Below, piece by piece: positions 11,191 to 23,652 of a stretch of 64,000 nucleotides of DNA (its first letter is position 1; the number at the start of each line of letters is the position of its first letter). The DNA is taken from positions 6,634,001-6,698,000 of the forward strand of contig JAEVHH010000001.1 in NCBI GenBank assembly GCA_017607445.1. Reading direction: 5' to 3'. Below the pieces are notes generated by a model. The model was not told the origin of the DNA. It made no database searches and was given only the letters and a program-made list of their open reading frames with translations. This stretch comes from Histoplasma ohiense. Its lineage: Eukaryota > Ascomycota > Eurotiomycetes > Onygenales > Ajellomycetaceae. A program made the translations under genes and the position numbers.

Positions 11191-12189
11191 ATGGCTCAAT
11201 CCCTCCACTTTGTTACCCTCGATGTTTTCACCACGTCCCCCTTTGCTGGCAACCCCTTGGCTGTAGTTTTCCTCTCCGACAACATTCCTATCACTCAAAC
11301 CCAAAAACAAGCCATTGCCCGTGAGTTTAACTTCAGCGAAACCATCTTCGTCCATCCCTCAAGCGGGCCACAACAACCTCGCACCATAGACATCTTCACG
11401 ACGCTGGCAGAGATTCCATTTGCCGGCCACCCAACCATTGGCGCAACATCATGGCTGCTTCTACACTCCAAACTAGGTAATAGGGATGAAGTGCCACCAT
11501 CAACAATTGTCACAAAGTCTGGAGAAATCCCAATCTCCATATCCGCAGAGGACCCTAAGGTGGTCTCCGCGCTGATTCCGCATAACGTGCACATCCACTC
11601 AAGAAGGTTCTCTTTGGAGGATTTGCTCAAGCTGCACCCATCTGTGGAGCCGTATCTAGACCCTAGCAAGCATGCCGACGGATTTCCCATCGTTTCAGTT
11701 GTCAAGGGTATGACAGCTGCCCATGTCCGGTTGCCTAGCTTGGAAGCACTGGCTGCAGCAACGACGGCGAATGGAGCGTGTAGCTTTCCCGCGATAAGCA
11801 CAGAGGCGGCAGGCTATTTTGACCCCGGCTGGGACACAGGAATACCCCTTCATGTGTATTTCTATGTGAAAGATGTATGGGACGAGGTGCGGAAGACAAA
11901 TGTTATTCGCAGTCGAATGTTTTTCGACGCCTCTGAGGATCCGGCGACCGGAAGCGCTGCGAGTGGGCTCGTTTCCTACTTAGCACTGACAGGGAATGGG
12001 GGTGGGAACGGAAGTGGAAGCGAGAACGAGATGCTATTCCATGTTGTTCAGGGGGTGGAAATGGGGAGGAGGAGTGATATTGGACTGAAGGTTGTGTTGA
12101 AGGGGGGGGTCAAGGAGATCGATAAAATCCAATTGAGTGGTAGCGCCGTAAAGGTGTCTGAGGGAGATATCGTCGTCGGAGCGGAATAG
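11191..12189 (+). CDS. PhzF-family isomerase/epimerase-like protein
   Basis: An intronless 332-aa frame. PhzF proteins are diaminopimelate-epimerase-fold enzymes; the founding member isomerises a phenazine precursor, but most eukaryotic members have unknown substrates. Visible family motifs are the N-terminal DVFTTSPFAGNPLAVV, the catalytic-Glu region NFSETIFV (Glu50), EIPFAGHPTIGA at about 73-84, and the C-terminal EDPATGSAASGL at about 251-262. The length is close to the family norm (about 260-330), with a Gly/Ser-rich insertion (GNGGGNGSGSENE) before the last strands. No signal peptide, so probably cytosolic. No neighbouring biosynthetic genes suggest a pathway. Start at 11191 fits the family N-terminus. 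Confidence 0.93.
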   Translation: MAQSLHFVTLDVFTTSPFAGNPLAVVFLSDNIPITQTQKQAIAREFNFSETIFVHPSSGPQQPRTIDIFTTLAEIPFAGHPTIGATSWLLLHSKLGNRDEVPPSTIVTKSGEIPISISAEDPKVVSALIPHNVHIHSRRFSLEDLLKLHPSVEPYLDPSKHADGFPIVSVVKGMTAAHVRLPSLEALAAATTANGACSFPAISTEAAGYFDPGWDTGIPLHVYFYVKDVWDEVRKTNVIRSRMFFDASEDPATGSAASGLVSYLALTGNGGGNGSGSENEMLFHVVQGVEMGRRSDIGLKVVLKGGVKEIDKIQLSGSAVKVSEGDIVVGAE

Positions 12190-12654
12190 GAACTGATGTT
12201 TAAGATGTCATTTGAGGTTAGGATCTGTTTACAGGATGCGTTTGCCTGTTACCTTAAGTCATTCGTTGAAGAGCACAGCACTTCAAATATTGATTTTTTT
12301 CTGTATTATGTGGTGCGAGGATGCTCAACTGCGGTGCCAAACATACTTCCCAAAACAGTAATATGCGACGTCTGCTAGAGAAGCACATTCTTCATCTTTC
12401 TGACTTGCTCAGTAACACTGTACGCTCAGACCGTCTTCACTTGGTCATATCGATTTCCTTTGTATTGATTTCTGTTCAGTGTTTTTATCTTTTATTGGTA
12501 TTCACAGCTACAGCCATATATGCTTCTCCCTGACATCTCACGACGCTGTTCCGCGTCCATCCTGATGATAAGGATCCGCATCCGTAAACTAACATAAACA
12601 ACGTATATACACATCCAGAAGGTCATCGATTTCTTGAATCTGAGCCCAACAAAC
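12190..12654. other. Intergenic region, 465 bp
   Basis: Same-strand spacer between the PhzF gene and the next gene. Nothing is recognised beyond probable terminator and promoter sequence. Confidence 0.4.
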
Positions 12655-14463
12655 ATGTCTTTTGCGCGATATCCGGCCTCATTTCCCCATCTATACGTTT
12701 CGCCTGGTGATACTAAATACAACAGTACTTTTCAGGGCCGTCGGCGTAAATCATCTTTAACACAGTCCCTCCAAGCCTTTGCGAAGAGCACATTTCACAG
12801 CAGGAAACGTCACACAGATACCGGGGGTTCAAGTCAAGGTACGACGCCAACAACGTCGTTCACGACCAGCTCGTGCCCACCTAGTCCCGGAGACCTGCAG
12901 TCGCGATCCGAACGGGCCATAGCACCCGTAAAACAAACTATGGGCAGGTCACTACTGACATCGGGAACCCATTCAAAAGGTCAATCCCAGACACCAGGGG
13001 GACTAGCCGCTTCCACTAAGGCAAGCCCAGGTTTTAATGGAAAGCAACAGAACGGTGACATCCAGATACCTGTACCAGAGATACCATTCATCTCTCACGA
13101 GAAGCCATATGAGCAAGGTCAGACAAACAGAGGAAAATTAAGTGTCAAATACGCGAGGTTAAGGGGGGGAACAGGCCCACCTCAGGTGTCACGAATTCCA
13201 TTGCCCAGTCCCCAGCTAGACGGATATCCCAGAAGAAATACAAACGCAGGGGCCACGATTCCGAAGTCAACCACGTTCTCTTCCTTTATTAGTCTCAGGC
13301 ATGGTTCCTCTTTATCACGCCACCAATCTCTGTCGAGAAACAGTAAGGTTTCGTGTGGACAACCAAACCTGGACAGGAAACATCAACAGCAACAAATGGG
13401 AGAAAAACATCAGAAACTTGCAACAGCAGAAAACGCGCAAGTAGTCCATATAGCCAATAATCAGTCAGCCGGATTATTCGGGTCACAGAATTGTCCTACA
13501 TCCATTCAACAGGCACTATCAGACCAAAAAGGGCGCTCATTGCCAAAAAGCCAGACAACTCTAGACTTCGCCTCATATTCTAAGATTCCTGGCTACTTTG
13601 CACCAGCCGAAAGCTTTATAAACCGCTACCAAATCAATGCCCATAGCAAGTGCAACGTCATTAAAGACTGCGAAGTAGGACCCTTAAAGAGTCCTAGTGG
13701 TCCACATAGCTCCCCAGATGCTAGGGTAAAGAATGCCTGTTGCTCGGATATACAGCAGCCAAGGAGCTCGAAGAATCAAAGTTCGATGGAGGGTTGTAAA
13801 TCTGGATGTACTTCGCCACATAACGACGATGACATCAAAACCGTAAGCCTGGCTAGAAACCCATTCCATGCTCCCATATATCGATGCTCTTCCATCAGGT
13901 ATCTCTCGCTAACAAAGAAATCCCTCGATTCTTAGGTAGCCACCGCCAAACCGCGCCAATATTGGCTAGGCCGCTTCTCCACCTTGGTAAATGCCTTCCA
14001 CCACGAAGACTCTTTCAAAGAAGAATCAGGCGCAGTCACAGGATATGACAGTTCAGCTGCATCACCATACTACAATAATATCTCCCAATCCTCCTCCGCA
14101 AACATGAACGACCAGCGGGTCACGCGTGCCTTCGCCTTCCTCGAAAACGCCTGCACGACCGTAGAGGCACGAATCAGTTTCTTGGAATTTCGAGATGCCT
14201 ATTCCAAATGCTTTGGCGATCGGTGGACAATGCGGTTTGTGCGTGATGCCGGTGCTGGTGTTGCTGGGAATAAACAAAGGCACGGTGGCAGTACGTCTGA
14301 TCTCAATGATGAAACACTTGAATTGGCCGAAGTGGCCGGAGAGATGGCTGACAAGAAGTGGAAGTGGAGTGACGGCGGGGCTTTGGGAGGGTGTGGTGGA
14401 GCTGGGAGCGGAGGGATTGGTTTGATGAATATGTTTAGGACGGTTCGGAAAAGTTTGGCTTGA
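12655..14463 (+). CDS. Uncharacterised Ser-rich fungal protein with conserved C-terminal helical segment
   Basis: Two exons, 12655-13842 and 13936-14463, encode 571 aa. The 93-nt intron (GTAAGC donor, CTAAC branch, TTAG acceptor) is a multiple of three and contains the stop codon that otherwise ends the first frame at 13935. The first 400 residues are low-complexity, rich in Ser, Gln, Pro and basic residues, with no domain I recognise. The second exon begins VATAKPRQYWLGRFSTLVNAF, a segment I recall from related fungal proteins, and continues with NDQRVTRAFAFLENACTTVEARISFLEFRD, probably helical. The end is Gly-rich. Start is the first ATG in frame (MSFARYPASF). Function unknown; the basic, disordered N-terminus would fit a scaffold or regulatory role, but that is speculation. 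Confidence 0.78.
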
Positions 14464-15068
14464 GTGATGGGAGAAATTTTAGTTTATTTTTCTGATTATC
14501 TCCCCCTCCCCCTCCCCCTTCTCTCTCTCTCTTTTATTTTTTTTCTTCCTGTTACAAACAAATATCCTGTTGGTCCATTCGAAATACCTTGGTAATTTTT
14601 GTTTTAGTTTGCATTTTTACATGCTCCGTTTCGATCTGCTTGATATGCTTCGGAGTTAGGAGGATTGGAGTAACGATTAATATGGATCCCACGATACTTC
14701 TCTTTGCATTTTATTTTGCTCTTTTCTTAGCACTGAGAAAAGCGGGAATCTGGGGTATGATCTGAATGGAACAGATGTTCAATGTCCATGTTCCACTGAA
14801 TCTGTGAAAGAACGACACAGATGCGAAAGATATAGAAATTTTGAAACAAGACGAAAAGTATACTTTTCACGGATATCAAAAGATGGGGAAAAGATCAAAA
14901 CAAAGTCTTCTGGGATAATGCCACAAACGACTTTCCCATTTTGTCGTAAAAAGGGAGCGTCTTATACCAAGAAAGAAAAAAAAAACACAAAAGGGGTATA
15001 GCCTACCCCGTTAGAAGAAAGAAACCAAGACTTCAAGTTATCCTTTAACCTCACTTTTCGAAATTAGC
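14464..15068. other. Convergent intergenic region with CT-rich tract, 605 bp
   Basis: A pyrimidine-rich stretch at about 14502-14545 (CCCCCT then CTCTCT units and a T run) follows the preceding stop codon. No gene is seen. Confidence 0.5.
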
Positions 15069-16657
15069 CTAGGCCCTTCCAGCCCTACTCCTTAAATACG
15101 ATGCAACTTGCTCATGCCGGGTGACAAAGAACATCCGCTTCCTCTCAGATTTCCATACCAAAACCCCAATTTCCTCTGCATATCTGCACGGGCCCTCAAA
15201 CTCCGCTAGGTTAACAAAGTCCTTAAATAAGAAGCCTGGCGTAGCTTTTATTCGATCCCGCTCTAGCTGCCAGAGACGGATCTGATCAACAACGGTAGGC
15301 GGGAGAACAGTGGGTAAGCCGGGGTTCGCGCCGGCCTTCGTTGCGTGGTACTTCCGCATTTGCGGGTGGGCGTGGGTGGTTAGATATGAGATGATTTGGT
15401 CGGCCGTGATGCCCATTTCCACGGCGCGTCGGACGGATTGGCGTGTCAGCTTGCCTGTGATGAGGTTGGGGAAGCGATATTTTAGACTTGTGAAGAGGGC
15501 GATTAATGAGATTTGGAGTGGGGATGAGGTATACGCGTATAGACGGTAGTTTGTTTCTATGATTATGAAGCCTGTTGAGGGTTCGTTGGAGCTTGCGCTG
15601 GGCACTCCGTTGGGCGCGGTTAAGCTGCTCGAGATGGAGCTGCCGAGGGTTATAGAGTCGGAGGTTAGGGTTGTGGCTAGGCGGGTAGGGTAGAAACGAG
15701 TTGCTTCTTGGTGCGGAGAATGTTGGTATACAATGCCGAAATCAGTAAGGTCGGCCAGGGTCTTGAGTTGAGTGGATGTGAGATGTTTCTTTTCATAAGA
15801 TTGCCCGAGTTCGAGGCTGCTGAGGACGAAGAGGAAAGACAAAACCTCGATGCTGTCCATGCCTATTTGCTCTGCATTTTCGACGTAGAGGATTAAGATG
15901 TGCCAGACTTGGGTGTTGAGGTCCTGTAGGACGAAGGCGAAACCATCCTTTGTGATTTCAACTCTTCGGTCGCGGACTTCCACGAGATGGCAGGCTTGGA
16001 GAAGCTGCTTGACACCCTTACTTAACGTGACTGCCTGCTGTACTCCCAGAGCGCTAGTTCCAACCATATAACCTAGAACGCCTTCCCACTGACTTCTTGC
16101 ATAGTGGTCAAGTTGAGCAACGGTCATAGGGTTTTCATCGTCGGTTAAGGACGGGACTCCAAAAGATTGTTGTTTATCGCCTCCTGTAAGAGCCTGTCGA
16201 AGTGATGATGAGAACGGATCCGTAACAGTATATGCCCTGACATTATCCGATGTTGTGGTATTTGAGAGGATATGGAGCCGGCCTAATATCGATAGCGCGT
16301 TGTCTCTCTCGCTTCAAATACCGTGCAATTAGTATCAAAATCTTGCGTATTGACAACTATATATTAAGCCTTTGCACTCACCGTTTGCTCTCGGCCTTCA
16401 CCCATAATTCTAGGTCTGCTGCAGGGAGGGGATCCTTAAGGTATAGAAGCGCCATGACGAAGCATTTTGCTATTTGGTATTAGCTATCTCATACTGAATA
16501 TCGTCCTATAGAAAAACCTGTCTTGCGCATTACCCAGGTACGGCAACATTCGCCGGAAGATTGCTAGAGCTGTGGATGGTTGCTGGTAGAGTCTGCGGAA
16601 GACTGTTCCTGGCAGACTTTCCAGGTATTCCATCGAGCGGGAAGAGGACGCAGCCAT
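15069..16657 (-). CDS. tfb2: TFIIH core subunit Tfb2 (p52)
   Basis: Three exons, 16657-16534, 16469-16382 and 16311-15069, give 484 aa; introns are 64 and 70 nt. Tfb2 is a core subunit of TFIIH that anchors and stimulates the Ssl2/XPB translocase in transcription initiation and nucleotide excision repair, in the nucleus. Family motifs in order are YLESLPGTVFRRLYQQPS near the N-terminus, FRRMLPYLAKCFVMALLYLK across the first splice, LSILGRLHIL, SQWEGVLGYMVG, and the C-terminal DQIRLWQLERDRIKATPGFLF with RHEQVASYLRSR, which matches the Tfb5-binding region. Length is normal for fungi. Start at 16657 (MAASSSRSMEYLE) is the nearest ATG to the conserved region; an upstream exon is not excluded. Confidence 0.95.
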
Positions 16658-16999
16658 TTTCACTTTCTTCCGGAACAGTGGCTCTGGGCCCCCAGTCGCC
16701 GTTCTATAGGTATCACCGATCTATCATAGCGATACCAATCGGGCGCGGGATCGAAGTTTGCAAAACCCAAGGCAGTAACTGGCAGTATCTCGGGCAGGAA
16801 GCTCAGACCGTTTGAAGACGAGAGAGGTTGATATTTGTACGGCAGGCGGGGCTCGCCAAGAGTGCATTCCATACGATTATCTAAGCGTCGGCTATTGCGC
16901 TTCTCGTTTAATCTTATTGGAGAGGCGAAGATCTAGAACAACCTGGAGGGCTATCTCAAGCTTCAGCACATCCTTTGTTTGGTGCTTGCTCGTTCCAAA
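16658..16999. promoter_or_regulatory. Short divergent intergenic region between tfb2 and a thioesterase gene
   Basis: Only 342 bp separate two start codons on opposite strands, so both promoters must share or abut here, unless 5' exons extend across it. No clear TATA box or operator was identified. Confidence 0.5.
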
Positions 17000-18224
17000 A
17001 TGAAAACCTTAAAATTTGTTCAATCAGTAAGTATTTAAATGTTTAAGCTGCTAATTCTCATTTTAGCAGTTAATAATTCCATTTTAATAGGTCTGGCAGT
17101 CCTTCCGGACAACATCCGGCTTAGAACCAAGGTATTCATCTGCTTTCAGACAATTGGAATGACTGATAGGGAAAATGCATAGTTGATGACCAGTCGTTGC
17201 GTATAGATTGCTGGATAAAGTATGTGACTATTCCGATATCTATGAATGATAATTACCCTTTGCAGTTGCTGCAATTCAGTCCCACAACTCGAATTATCCA
17301 TCTCAAGCTTGATCTATACAAACCCCAATCTAATGAGAGAACTGATATAATATCCTGAATATCAATAGCTCCGTGTGACAGCCGCACGCCCTGGTGTTGT
17401 GAACTTCGAACTAGATATTGAGAAAGACCATACAGTTTGTGTTTCCCATCGCTCCAGTGCTGGCGGGAAATTTAACTAATATATTCCTGTTTCTTTACAA
17501 GAATCGATTGGGTATACTCCATGGAGGCACGATTGCCAGCATGGGTGCGTGAAATACACCATCGTTATGTTGTCATGCAATTAGCCTTTGCTGATGTTAT
17601 ATTCCGTAGTCGATCTCGGCGGATCGCTGGCCATTGCTTCGAGGGGATTATTCTCTACTGGTGTCTCAACAGATCTTCAAGGTTTGTTTTGAACTTGCTC
17701 AAAGCTAAGGATTGAATTATCTGGCCACAAGCTCTAATTTCATCACCAGTAACATACCTCAGTTCTGGGGGTAATATTGGGGATAAGATTCTGGCGGTAA
17801 GTTGGACGGGTTTGCTCTCCCCGAACCCTTATCTCGAGCTCAAGTCACTCAGGACCTCAATTAGGAGGTTACATGCGACAAATGTATGCTTTAATCCATT
17901 CTCCCGGCCCCCGGCTCAATGACCTCACCATATTAAAACTATATCACAGTCGGGAAAACACTGGCATTCACATCGATAAAGTTCACCAACACCAATCACG
18001 AAGTTTTCGCACGGGGGAGTCATACAAAGTATGTGAACATCTTTCTCAACACACGATACAGTTGCCCTTCACTCTAGTTTTTCCCACTTTGTCCCCTTTT
18101 TCCTTTGGATTGAGTGGCACTATTTTAACGCCGAGCGCCTAGATTTGTTGCTATCGCATTCAAAGACCCGAAGAATATTGTCGACCAGCTGAAGCCGGAA
18201 AATGGGGAAGAGGTGAAATTTTAA
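17000..18224 (+). CDS. Hotdog-fold acyl-CoA thioesterase (THEM2/ACOT13-like, PaaI family)
   Basis: Ten short exons give 162 aa: 17000-17026, 17091-17131, 17207-17219, 17369-17434, 17502-17544, 17610-17681, 17750-17796, 17865-17883, 17950-18028, 18143-18224. The coding sum (489 nt) is in frame throughout. Every junction rebuilds a family motif: FVQSVWQSFR, VVNFELDIEKDHT, NRLGILHGGTIASMVDLGG, GLFSTGVSTDL, VTYLSSGGNIGDKI, GKTLAFTSI, VFARGSHTK and AFKDPKNIVDQL. N50 and D65 fall on the residue numbers used for catalysis in human THEM2, and HGG is present. The family hydrolyses medium/long-chain acyl-CoA. Nine introns of 64-149 nt outweigh the coding sequence. No signal peptide is obvious. The 13-nt third exon is the least certain junction. 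Confidence 0.9.
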
Positions 18225-18940
18225 GTATTCTACCGAGCCTGAAGCTATCAGCTGTGCTCTTGAGGCAGGAGGAAAGAGGAGCAAATCGGTTGCGAAGGCC
18301 GATCTGGGTAGGCAAGCATGCTAGTTAAGTTAAGGAAACCAACGGTGCCCTGATATGATAGCTGAAGGAAAGACAACTCTTCCACGTTGGATAAAATAAG
18401 CAGGGGATGGAAGACAATAGACTTTGTACATACATATATGTACAGTACATACTAAGGAAAGAAATTTGGAGAAAACAAAATGCCAGGATATATGGCATAC
18501 CAACAACATCCTATACCTGAAACTTTGAATTGAACAATATAGTCATGGGGCATGATAGGAAAGGGAGAAAGCCAAACCGGTGTTCAAGTAGTATTTTATG
18601 GGGATAATCATTAAGTGTACAATTTATCGCGTAACGTTAGAGTAAAAAGTTGGAGCTATCTATATTTCAGTATGCCCTCCAGATATACGAAGGCCAAAAG
18701 ACGTATGTGAAGAAAGCGTCAAGAACAGACGAGGCATTTCAAGAGTCATAGATCCCAATCCTTACATATCCCAGTACTTCTTCGAGGCAAAATGAAGGTC
18801 AAATATATTTCAAACAACGTTAAAAGGCAAAGAGAAAACTCCCTTCAGAACGATACCCATGCATACCAAAGTGAGAAGAATTAAAGGAAGAGAAAAAGAA
18901 AGAGAAAACTCTCAAAATCAACCTGGATGTTTTCTCAATT
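18225..18940. other. Convergent intergenic region, 716 bp
   Basis: Contains 3' flanks of the thioesterase and Aquarius genes, with a palindromic ATGTACAGTACAT-like stretch near 18425-18450. No gene is seen. Confidence 0.5.
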
Positions 18941-21900
18941 TTAATCAAGAATACTTTCTGGTTGTACAAACCGCTCTTTATCCTCATCGTCCTCATCCTC
19001 CCCTTCTTCACCAATAGTTGCCATGACCTCATCGGCATCCGTAGCAACAGTCGCTGCGCTACCCTCCTCCGCCAAAGCTTTAATCTTCGCCTGGGTCATT
19101 TCGTATACGTATTGACCCAAATGTTCAATGCCCTCCATTGGCGTGCCAGTGGCATCTTCCACAAAACCCCGCGAAGTTGGGAAGAGTTCACCGGGAATAA
19201 GCATGAGCTTATCTGGTCTCTGGAAGAGAATGTCAAAGGCTGGTTTGAGTTCAAAGCATGATTCGAAGATCTCCCGGCGGCCGAGAATGTAGAGACCTAG
19301 CCGGGCGCGCGAGAGAGCGACGGTGAGACGACGGACGTCGCGAAGGTAGCCAACTGTCCGTGTACGCGTGAGGGAGAGGAGGACATCTGTTTTGTTTAGT
19401 TGGATATGAGATTCGAATACTATTAAATTTTGCACGATAGGGTTAAGTCATTTCGGGATATGTTTAAACTTACAGTCATTTTGCTCTCCCTGATACTTGT
19501 CCACCGTCGTTACAATTTTCGGTAAGCCGAATAGAGAATTCTTGGCGCACCTATGGTGCAGAACATCCTTGATCAAAGCCCTTTGACCTGCATATGTTGT
19601 CAGAATTGATATCTTCGATGCTGGATAGCCAAGTAAACGCATGTACTGATATATGGCAACAGTGTACTCCGCCTCCCCAAGATTTTGAATGAAATGGGCT
19701 GAAGGTTCTCTTTCCCCAAACCCCTGATAATCCGGAACGTTAATAAACTGGTAGTCAAATTTGAAACCGGCATTGGCGAGTTTGAACTCCTTGTTTGTTT
19801 CCACAGCTGGCAAATTTCCCAGGAGTGGGTATCTCCATTTAAAAAGTTCTGCAATTGATGGCCGTGATCGACCCTGTTGATCCAGGTTTATTGTTGGTAC
19901 ACCCAATCTTACGAGACGGGAGAAGAGTGTTTGTTCAAAATTGGCGTATTGTCGGAAAGCCATGTTCTGAACTATAGGAGAGTTTTGGAGATGATCGCCG
20001 CAAAGCACTACTCGTTTCAATGGCAGTTCACCGTTTCTAGGATTTTGAAGCGCACAAGGAATAAAACTTTCGATCTCCGTCACCTGGGCCGCCTCCTCCA
20101 TGACGATATTATCATAGTGGAATCCAAGCTTGGCAATTTCTTGCCTTCTCATAGCTGCATGGGTCGAAGTCATGGCAATGATTCGCGCTTCTTTGACTAG
20201 AAGATAGTTCGCTTTGTCTCGCTGGAATCTGAGTATCTCGAACGGACGGATATTTTCAAGTTCAGAAAATAATTTGTCCAAGTGCCTTTGGCATCCAGAA
20301 GCAATATTAAGCAACTCTTCTTTTGACAAATTCGGATCAAAAAGTGGTTTGGGGGTATTTGAGAAAAATAAGTGGAATGGGAAGGCGGCGATAACGGTTT
20401 CGCCGGGACAATCTTGGGCCTGAACTTTATCCCAATATTTAGTCCATGCTGGTCGAATGTGTACTGTGTTGAAATAGCCTGCCGTCTCGCAAGAGTTCCC
20501 ATGGGCCCCTTCCACTCCAATTGAAGCAGCCAGCCGATCTACTTCAGCAAGATAGCTGCCCCGGTTCTCGAGAAAAGTATCCACTCTACCGTATTTGCTG
20601 TAGCTCTCCTCGGTGTCCAACTCCTCCTCTCCACGACCTAACCGCAAGAGATGGCGCTGGTCAATATCTAGGGACATAATCTTTTGGAAAAGCTGGTTTA
20701 ACGCTTGGTTACTATGAGCGATAAGTAATGTCCGCTCATTGGGGAAATTGTGATATATATTGCTTATAATTTGAGTTGCAACGTCAGTTTTGCCTGTTCC
20801 CGGGGGCCCAACGATAACTGTCAAGCCGGGTTGGGTGCCAGAGACAATGGCCTCCACCTGGGCAGGTGTAAACCGAATCGTGTTAAGTTTCGGTGCATCA
20901 ACCGGATAAGGCCCTGGGTTAGGTGGTCGGTACGAGGAAACACGTATCGAGCTTGGGGCCTTCTCAACAGCTTCAATCTGATCTCGTCGTCTCTTCTTCG
21001 ATGCGTTCGAGGTTGTGGCTTCGCGGTCATCATCGAACATCTCCAAGACATACGGAGGGTCAAAGTGAGAGACTGCACCGCCGGCTGATTCAATTGTTTG
21101 GCCTGGGAAGCTTTGGATGAGGTGGTCCCAATTCAAAAATGTATCGCGGAAGTCGACAGATTTCACTTTATTAATGAGTTCTGTATATCTGGCACTAGCC
21201 GGATCTCCATAGCCAAGGAAAACCTCCTGTATCCATGACGGAAGATTTGTGTTCGCGACTGTTAGGAACTGCATGGTTTCAAGGATTGGCTTGAAATTGT
21301 TTTCCCTTGCCCTTCGCCTAATAATCACATTGATGGATGTGTATACGTCGGATTTCCCTTTCGCAAGGTTTTCCATATCGGTTTTATATGATGCTGCATC
21401 GAGATTTACAAGTAATCGTCGAAGACGCGGTCGCGGCCGATATCCGTTAGTTTCCTCGGTTTGAGGCTCCCTTAAAAATCGCCCGTTCTCGTCGAGAACG
21501 TGCACAACTTCCGCCGTTCGGACATATAACAAGCTCACTTCATCTTTCGGATCTCGGCTATTGCTAAATATTTGCTTAACTGATTTCTTGGGTTGCAGCG
21601 CCAGAAGGAAAACGACATCATCAGGCCGAAGTGTTTCCCATTCCCTGCGAACATTATCACCAAGGCGGCTGACGTCCAGTGCAATTTCAGCACGAACATA
21701 TGCAGGGTTAGCTGACCCAACTTTTGCCGACGCAACCTCGATTATTGCCGGCTTTGCAATCGGTATTGCCATTTTCGAGAATCCTTCAAATGATACAGTC
21801 CCGGTATTCCTCTGAAGGCGTGGCTGTAATCGCTTTATCACCAATTCGAGGTCCTTTCGAATCTCAAAAAATGATTCGGAGCGGTAGAGCAAGAACGATC

Positions 21901-23407
21901 GCCATAAGAAATCGCCAAGACTCAAATACTGTAAATTTAATTTTGGAATGGCCAATGGCCTAGAGCCATCATAGGACTCATTGCGAATAAGAGCAGGGTC
22001 GTATAGGTTCGATTCCGTAGGCATAATGGCCAATTGCTCTGCGGACTCTTGGAAGGAACGGTGGCGCTCGAAAGTTGAGACCATAATTTCGATAATTAGT
22101 CGCCGATCAGGGATAATACCAGATTGTTCAGGATAGCTTGTCCTAAATCCAATATGGGCACAGAGGGCCAATAATTCTGCATCAGTTAAGGTCGACAAAT
22201 GCGCCTCTAATTCATTCCGTTGCTCGATTGAACCATAGTTCGACAATGCCAAAATGGTGAGTTTATCTTTGAAATGCTTGATTGCTGTTCTTTGAAGGTG
22301 AGCCAGCCCTCCACAGTGAGCATCGTAAACGGCCTGGGGAGACTGGTGCTCGCCAGACTGATCGTCTACCGCGAAGTTGATAAAGTGCCTGAGGAGAGTA
22401 TAGAAATCACGGAAGAGCGCATTTGATTCTTCGTTGTAGAGTCTCGACACACGAATTACTGCAAGGAGGTTTAGATCCTTTAGCATAGAATTGAAGTATC
22501 GCCTTGTTGGAAGCTGGCTGTCCAGATCGACAAGGAATTCCATAAATCGTTCACAATATCGCACATTGTCCAGATCGCTGCAATCAGCCACGTTGATTCG
22601 TTGGAGGAAATCGAGTAGCATCGAGTACAGCCAAGAACGCTCAAATCGGAATTTTGCCTTTCCGCTATCATCCGCTTTCTCGTACCGCTTTACAGCCATT
22701 CGCCATCCCCTCTTCAATGCGTCCGATTGTTCAAGGAGCCTGTTCCTCGAAGCATCATTGTGAAGATTGTGCCATATAGATATCGTGACCAACGGAGCGC
22801 ATTCCTTGCGAATAAGAGTATATTCTAGTGATCGAAAGGCACTGATAACAAATGATAGTAAATACGTTTTGGATTTCGTTGGTAACGTTGTATCGAGGTT
22901 CATAGCAAGGATGCGGCGGAAAAGGTTAGAGAAGTCCGTTGGTCTCTCCGTGAAATGCTCTGCGACTGAATCAGTAATTTTGTCTCTTTCACACCTATGC
23001 GGCTTCTAGATCACATTACCCCATATTGGTAAGTGTTCCCTCTGTTTTACCCCCGCGATCACAGCAATGAGCAGGACATGGTAATTGGAAGAATCTTCGG
23101 AGTATGTTGGCCACAGAAACCTAGGTAAATTGCACGGATGTCAGCATGATTTGGTCTAGAAAACAAAAAAGAAAAATGAAGAGAATGTAATCTACTTTTC
23201 AAGTATATGAAGATTTTCCAATATCAGAAGAGAACGAACAGCAAATTTTTCTGACACCAAGCCATCCCAGAGGTCATTCTTTATCACTTCAGGCTTTGCT
23301 TTCGGAGCTTTTGAGAGCTTCATCCAGTGGGTTTTGGCCAAATTCACCCACCGACTCTCCTCCTGGAGGTCATTTACCGTCGGGCGAATATCAAAGCTCT
23401 GCGCCAT
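18941..23407 (-). CDS. cwf11: Intron-binding RNA helicase Aquarius/Cwf11 (spliceosome)
   Basis: Four exons, 23407-23196, 23120-23020, 22965-19474 and 19386-18941, encode 1416 aa; introns are 75, 54 and 87 nt. Aquarius is an SF1 (UPF1-like) helicase that contacts intron RNA near the branch site in the spliceosome. The N-terminus carries RPTVNDLQ, WVNLAKTHW and, across the junctions, ENLHILEKFLWPTYSED and GVKQREHLPIW. Helicase motifs are GPPGTGKT (Walker A, about residue 825), VMEEAAQ (motif II), GDHLQNSPIVQN, GRSRPSIAELF, the YQGEQND segment before the last intron, and LTVALSRARLGLYILGRR after it. The tail is acidic. Length matches fungal orthologues. Start at 23407 (MAQSFDIRP) was chosen by family N-terminus; ATGs at 23419 and farther upstream are in frame. 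It is divergent from THOC1. Confidence 0.95.
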
Positions 23408-23652
23408 TGCTGGACGCATTTGGAGTCCCATTGCAGTCTGCTTGACGGAATGCGCTTGAAGTTCAAGGTCGATGTCGCCAAACAACAAAAGCGGTTTTAG
23501 GAAACGCTCAGAAATCGTCCGTGCGCGATTTGTCACCCTCCGTAGACAAAGTCAAACTGCCAATCTGAGCTAACTACAAGACATTACCTTAACAGTTCTT
23601 GAATGCGCTGAAATACGAGGCAGTCCAATTACAACCATCGTTCTGCGTAATT
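23408..23652. promoter_or_regulatory. Compact bidirectional promoter between Aquarius and THOC1
   Basis: The two start codons lie 245 bp apart on opposite strands. Both products act on nascent mRNA, so shared regulation is plausible. No specific element can be named from the sequence. Confidence 0.55.

Noticed and set aside
11295..11801. 168-codon minus-strand ORF
   Set aside because: Antisense shadow of the PhzF gene, which has clear family motifs.
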